From Flavobacterium zepuense (GTDB taxonomy: Bacteria > Bacteroidota > Bacteroidia > Flavobacteriales > Flavobacteriaceae): a stretch of DNA of 64,000 nt. Location: contig NZ_VJVZ01000006.1 in the NCBI RefSeq assembly GCF_007097145.1, forward strand, positions 213,303 to 277,302. Reading direction: 5' to 3'. A program made the translations under genes and the position numbers. Each line of letters starts with the position of its first letter. Positions within the stretch are counted from its first letter, which is position 1. Of the stretch, positions 62,584 to 64,000 are shown piece after piece. The notes under the pieces were generated by a model, which had not been told where the DNA came from, did not search any database, and saw nothing but the letters and a program-made list of their open reading frames with translations.

Positions 62584-63267
62584 ATGGAATTTGACTGGAA
62601 TAAAATTTTTCTATCAGACCTGGACTGGTCATTTGCATTAGAGATTATCTTCAGGACGATCCTGATGTTTGCCCTGATTTTATTAATGCTTCGACTATCC
62701 GGAAAAAAGGGGGTGCGGCAGCTCAGTATCTTTGAGGTGGCTATAATCATTGCGCTGGGTTCGGCGGCGGGTGACCCTATGTTTAATGATGAAATGGCTA
62801 TCATACCGTCAGTTATTGTTTTTGGCGCAGTGCTTCTGTTTTACAGGCTGTTGACGTACCTGGCGGCTAAATCAAAACGATTTGAGGATATCTTAGAAGG
62901 AAAGGCTATGTACGTAATAGAGGATGGCCTGTTCACCCTCGAAGAAAAAGCAACAAACACCTTTGCTAAAGATGAATTCTTCGCGGAGATGCGCGAAGCC
63001 GGGATATCGCATACCGGGCAGGTCGAGACAGCCATCTTAGAATCGAATGGCAAGGTGAGTTTCTTTTATTTTGAAGATGATAATGTTATCTATGGAATGC
63101 CCGTACTTCCTAAGCCCTATGCAAAGCGATCGAAGGACATTAATGTTAAAGGGTATTATTCGTGCACCTATTGCGCTTACACTGAGCAACGGGCACAGCC
63201 CGGGGCCTGCCCAAGGTGCCGCAACGACCAGTGGGTTCCCTCCATCAACACCAAACGTGTTACCTAA
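62584..63267 (+). CDS. DUF421 membrane protein with C-terminal zinc-ribbon-like tail
   Basis: This 227-residue protein has three N-terminal membrane segments, the DUF421 core (MLRLSGKKGVRQLSIFEVAI, GSAAGDPMFND, DILEGKAMYVIEDG) and an added C-terminal region with CTYCAYTEQRAQPGACPRC, a four-cysteine zinc-ribbon-like motif not usual for plain DUF421 (YetF-like) proteins. The family function is unknown. It is followed by the chimeric secreted open frame. Confidence 0.88.
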   Translation: MEFDWNKIFLSDLDWSFALEIIFRTILMFALILLMLRLSGKKGVRQLSIFEVAIIIALGSAAGDPMFNDEMAIIPSVIVFGAVLLFYRLLTYLAAKSKRFEDILEGKAMYVIEDGLFTLEEKATNTFAKDEFFAEMREAGISHTGQVETAILESNGKVSFFYFEDDNVIYGMPVLPKPYAKRSKDINVKGYYSCTYCAYTEQRAQPGACPRCRNDQWVPSINTKRVT

Positions 63268-63304
63268 TTACATTAACCAAATCATTTATTCAAACTATTA
63301 GATC

Positions 63305-63631
63305 ATGAAAAGCATTATTAAACTTTCTATTTTCTCAGTATTGTTATTGAGTACGTTAAACCTGGCAGCGCAAACCGACGAACGTAATAAAATCCAGATG
63401 GTGGTGAGTTATGAGGGTAAAACCATTACGACCGACCTTACCAACGTGGGTATGGGCATTACCCGGTATAAGGATTATACAGAACCCGGAGCAGCTACTG
63501 CTAACCCAGCAGCAACGAAGGAAAAAAGTATACCCCGATACTGGATGGATTTCGGGAACAGCGAAGCGTTAGGTCAGGTCATCCTCTCCACAATCGGGGG
63601 CGATACAACAGCCTACATCCGATACTTTTGA
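63305..63631 (+). CDS. Chimeric secreted open frame
   Basis: This 108-residue frame starts with a signal peptide (MKSIIKLSIFSVLLLSTLNL, cleavage near AAQT) and a beta-rich part (IQMVVSYEGKTITTDLTNVG). From residue 79 (YWMDFGNSEALGQVILSTIG) it matches the C-terminal region of PRTRC ThiF proteins instead, then ends after a frame change. I infer a join near 63536, between an unknown secreted-protein gene and a ThiF fragment. Whether the product is made is not known. Confidence 0.55.
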   Translation: MKSIIKLSIFSVLLLSTLNLAAQTDERNKIQMVVSYEGKTITTDLTNVGMGITRYKDYTEPGAATANPAATKEKSIPRYWMDFGNSEALGQVILSTIGGDTTAYIRYF

Positions 63632-63878
63632 AACCGTAGCTACCCTGCCTTTTGTAACCGAGGAGTTCGGCGCACTCCTGCGCCAGTCGGAAAATCAGGA
63701 CAATACCCCAAGCTGCTCCCTTGCCGAAGCCCTCGAAAAACAAGACTTGTTTATCAATTCGACCCTTGCCCAAATGGGCGGCTCCCTCTTGTGGAACTTA
63801 TTTCACAAAGGCATGACGCCGTACCGTGGGTTCTTCCTGAATTTGGAAAATTTCAGGACAACACCCGTATCGGTTTGA
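63539..63878 (+). pseudogene. PRTRC ThiF-family C-terminal remnant
   Basis: The stretch encodes YWMDFGNSEALGQVILSTIG in the first frame. After a run of five G (63596-63600) it shifts to TSDTFETVATLPFVTEEFGA and SCSLAEALEKQDLFINSTLA, ending RGFFLNLENFRTTPVSV at 63878. This matches the C-terminal third of PRTRC system ThiF proteins as I recall them. Removing one G restores one frame (STIGAIQQPTSD). The N-terminal nucleotide-binding part is missing. PRTRC cassettes are frequent on Bacteroidota integrative elements, so this is probably a deleted cassette. Confidence 0.75.
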
Positions 63879-63886
63879 AAAATGAC

Positions 63887-63925
63887 CGCCGCCGCGGATT
63901 TCACTTTCTTAAATTCGTGGCGGCG
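63887..63925. terminator. Hairpin after ThiF remnant
   Basis: CGCCGCC (63887-63893) pairs with GGCGGCG (63919-63925), extended inward with 13 of 15 matches. It lacks a T run, so its role as a terminator is uncertain. The last 75 bp of the window show nothing further. Confidence 0.35.
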
Positions 63926-64000
63926 CCTCACGCAACCTCTTAAATCCATGCACAGCCAAATAAACTCCGTATTTTAACCCTAATTTAAGCTTCTTTAAAT

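Larger units (their letters stand above)
40094..64000 (+). mobile_element. Integrative mobilizable or conjugative element (left part)
   Basis: From the tRNA-Val gene to the right edge the content is that of an integrated element: tyrosine recombinase next to the tRNA, toxin-antitoxin pair, cargo with two AraC regulators, relaxase and MobC, a structured candidate oriT, DUF932 and a PRTRC ThiF remnant. No tra (mating-pore) genes are seen within the window. I did not find a second copy of the tRNA 3' end, so the right boundary is probably outside. Mobility is inferred from gene content. Confidence 0.7.

Noticed and set aside
40172..64000. Second attachment-site copy of the tRNA-Val 3' end
   Set aside because: No stretch matching the tRNA T-arm and acceptor end was found by eye; the right end is probably outside the window.
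1..64000. CRISPR arrays and rRNA genes
   Set aside because: No regularly spaced repeats and no rRNA-like sequence were seen.

Overview
The window reads as the chromosome of a flavobacterium (Bacteroidota, Flavobacteriaceae). The basis is gene content and signals: TAnnTTTG-type promoter elements, few Shine-Dalgarno sequences, a type IX secretion (T9SS) substrate, a PorX-type regulator, an LpxC-FabZ fusion and a low apparent G+C. No species is assigned.

Positions 1-40000 look like chromosomal backbone. They hold a T9SS-sorted subtilisin; a Sua5/TsaC protein; an MscS channel; HolA; a glycosyltransferase; an OmpA lipoprotein; a run of DUF2520, KdsC-like HAD phosphatase, UbiA-like, Maf, small MscS and PIG-L genes; a sodium:solute symporter preceded by a 34-residue membrane peptide; a stress and repair block (YciE ferritin-like, DUF6766, zinc alcohol dehydrogenase, Ku, LigD); an S41 peptidase; then a long minus-strand block for lipid A and central functions (HD protein, LpxD, LpxC-FabZ, LpxA, EF-P, an LpxD-like paralogue, an NTF2-like protein, SucD). 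PorX, TsaE, alanine dehydrogenase, DinB-like, TauE/SafE and DUF4258 genes follow.

At 40094 a tRNA-Val(UAC) gene with a good promoter marks the start of an integrated element that runs to, and apparently past, the right edge. A tyrosine recombinase lies about 270 bp after the tRNA, preceded by repeated TGTGGCAA words and followed by a perfect 37-bp palindrome. Next come a HigBA toxin-antitoxin pair; a cargo block of two AraC regulators, a cupin lipoprotein, a carboxymuconolactone decarboxylase-like protein, a Tat-exported alcohol dehydrogenase, a cyclophilin-like lipoprotein, an MFS exporter and a nitroreductase; a frameshifted helix-turn-helix gene; a PAS histidine kinase with a stand-alone receiver; relaxase and MobC-type genes; a structured region that could be oriT; and DUF932.

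The far right carries a compact four-gene minus-strand operon (57563-61312). Two paralogous zinc-ribbon/one-TM/PQQ-like proteins flank an SPFH-SHOCT protein and a two-TM peptide. I do not recognise it as a named system, and it is the best candidate for something undescribed. After it come membrane proteins and a decayed PRTRC ThiF gene that appears fused to an unrelated secreted-protein start, indicating deletion or recombination. No second copy of the tRNA 3' end was seen, so the right attachment site probably lies outside the window.
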